Below are positions 12,120 through 12,361 of a DNA stretch of 12,361 nucleotides, piece by piece. Position numbers and translations under genes: made by a program. The first letter of the stretch is position 1; the number at the start of each line of letters is the position of its first letter. Under the pieces are notes generated by a model. That model saw nothing but the letters and a program-made list of their open reading frames with translations. It did not search any database and was not told the DNA's origin. Source of the DNA: JBFGFG01 sp041627475 (GTDB lineage Bacteria; Actinomycetota; Nitriliruptoria; Nitriliruptorales; Nitriliruptoraceae); the NCBI GenBank assembly GCA_041627475.1, contig JBFKQZ010000072.1:1-12361 (forward strand). The letters are read 5' to 3'.

Positions 12120-12361
12120 TGTTGGACGGACGCGTCCGGACGTGGCGGGCGACGCCAGCGGCGGCGAGCGCGACGGTCGACAGCACGAGGCCGCGGACCA
12201 CGTGGGGCGCCACGGGCTCCGAGACGCACCGATCGCGGACGTCGTCGGGCTGACACAGTTCCGCGCGCCGGACCTCCTCCATCGCGTTCGTCGACCGCGC
12301 CTCGAGCGCCCCGGCGAACGCGGCGAGGGCGAGCATCGCGAACAGCAGCGACACCAGCGTC
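12106..12361 (-). CDS. Small two-helix membrane protein, probably 5'-truncated by the window edge
   Basis: The frame ends at TGA 12108-12106 and stays open to the right edge. An in-frame GTG at 12354 would give 82 residues, but its N-terminus begins directly in a hydrophobic helix, so the true start may lie outside. The visible protein has a helix (VSLLFAMLALAAFAGAL), a loop of about 35 residues with a cysteine pair in ELCQPDDVRDRCVSEP, a second helix (VVRGLVLSTVALAAAGVA) and a basic tail RHVRTRPSNTRGP. The basic tail suggests a cytoplasmic C-terminus and the cysteines might form a disulfide outside. Third positions are strongly G/C, as in real genes here. It is convergent with the NYN gene. 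I recognise no family. Confidence 0.55.
   Translation of the reverse strand, partial: TLVSLLFAMLALAAFAGALEARSTNAMEEVRRAELCQPDDVRDRCVSEPVAPHVVRGLVLSTVALAAAGVARHVRTRPSNTRGP

Overview
The window reads as a stretch of core chromosome from a very GC-rich (by eye about 70% or more) actinomycete-type bacterium. The basis is the near-universal G/C third codon positions, GTG starts, GGAGG-type ribosome binding sites, TANNNT -10 elements, a DUF222/13E12-family gene (a mostly actinobacterial family) and a NYN-LOTUS protein. A deep-branching actinobacterial class such as Nitriliruptoria is possible, but that is inference only. I see no insertion sequence, tRNA, rRNA, CRISPR array or prophage gene.

Left third (1-3096, all on the minus strand). 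The 5' part of a DUF222/13E12-type gene runs off the left edge, and its promoter carries two signals resembling actinobacterial DNA-damage control sites. To its right lie a possible 54-codon lipoprotein ORF, a crotonase-superfamily (enoyl-CoA hydratase/isomerase-like) enzyme without the two classical catalytic glutamates, and a 480-residue secreted lipoprotein with fibronectin-III-like repeats and no recognised function.

Middle (3097-7995). A 327-base divergent intergenic region holds two perfect 8-9-8 inverted repeats, a good sigma-70-type promoter and a long leader stem-loop. It precedes gltB, a complete glutamate synthase large subunit of 1507 residues. No gltD follows: gltB runs into a terminator-like hairpin shared with a convergent gene.

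Right third (7993-12361). A soluble GAF-type sensor histidine kinase, with no response regulator beside it, lies on the minus strand. Divergent from it are two overlapping plus-strand genes: an ACAD10/11-type phosphotransferase and a HAD-fold protein, which are two of the domains fused in animal ACAD10. Next is a NYN-domain nuclease with a Gly/Arg/Lys-rich linker and two OST-HTH/LOTUS domains, apparently under a promoter overlapped by a 24-bp near-perfect palindrome. A strong hairpin ends it, and a small two-helix membrane protein on the minus strand reaches the right edge.

Functionally, the window joins nitrogen assimilation (gltB), probable acyl-CoA metabolism (crotonase, ACAD10-like kinase and HAD pair) and RNA metabolism (NYN-LOTUS). 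The genes do not form a single operon. The parts most worth following up are the NYN-LOTUS protein with its operator-like palindrome, the split ACAD10-like pair, gltB without gltD, and the possible damage-responsive promoter at the left edge.
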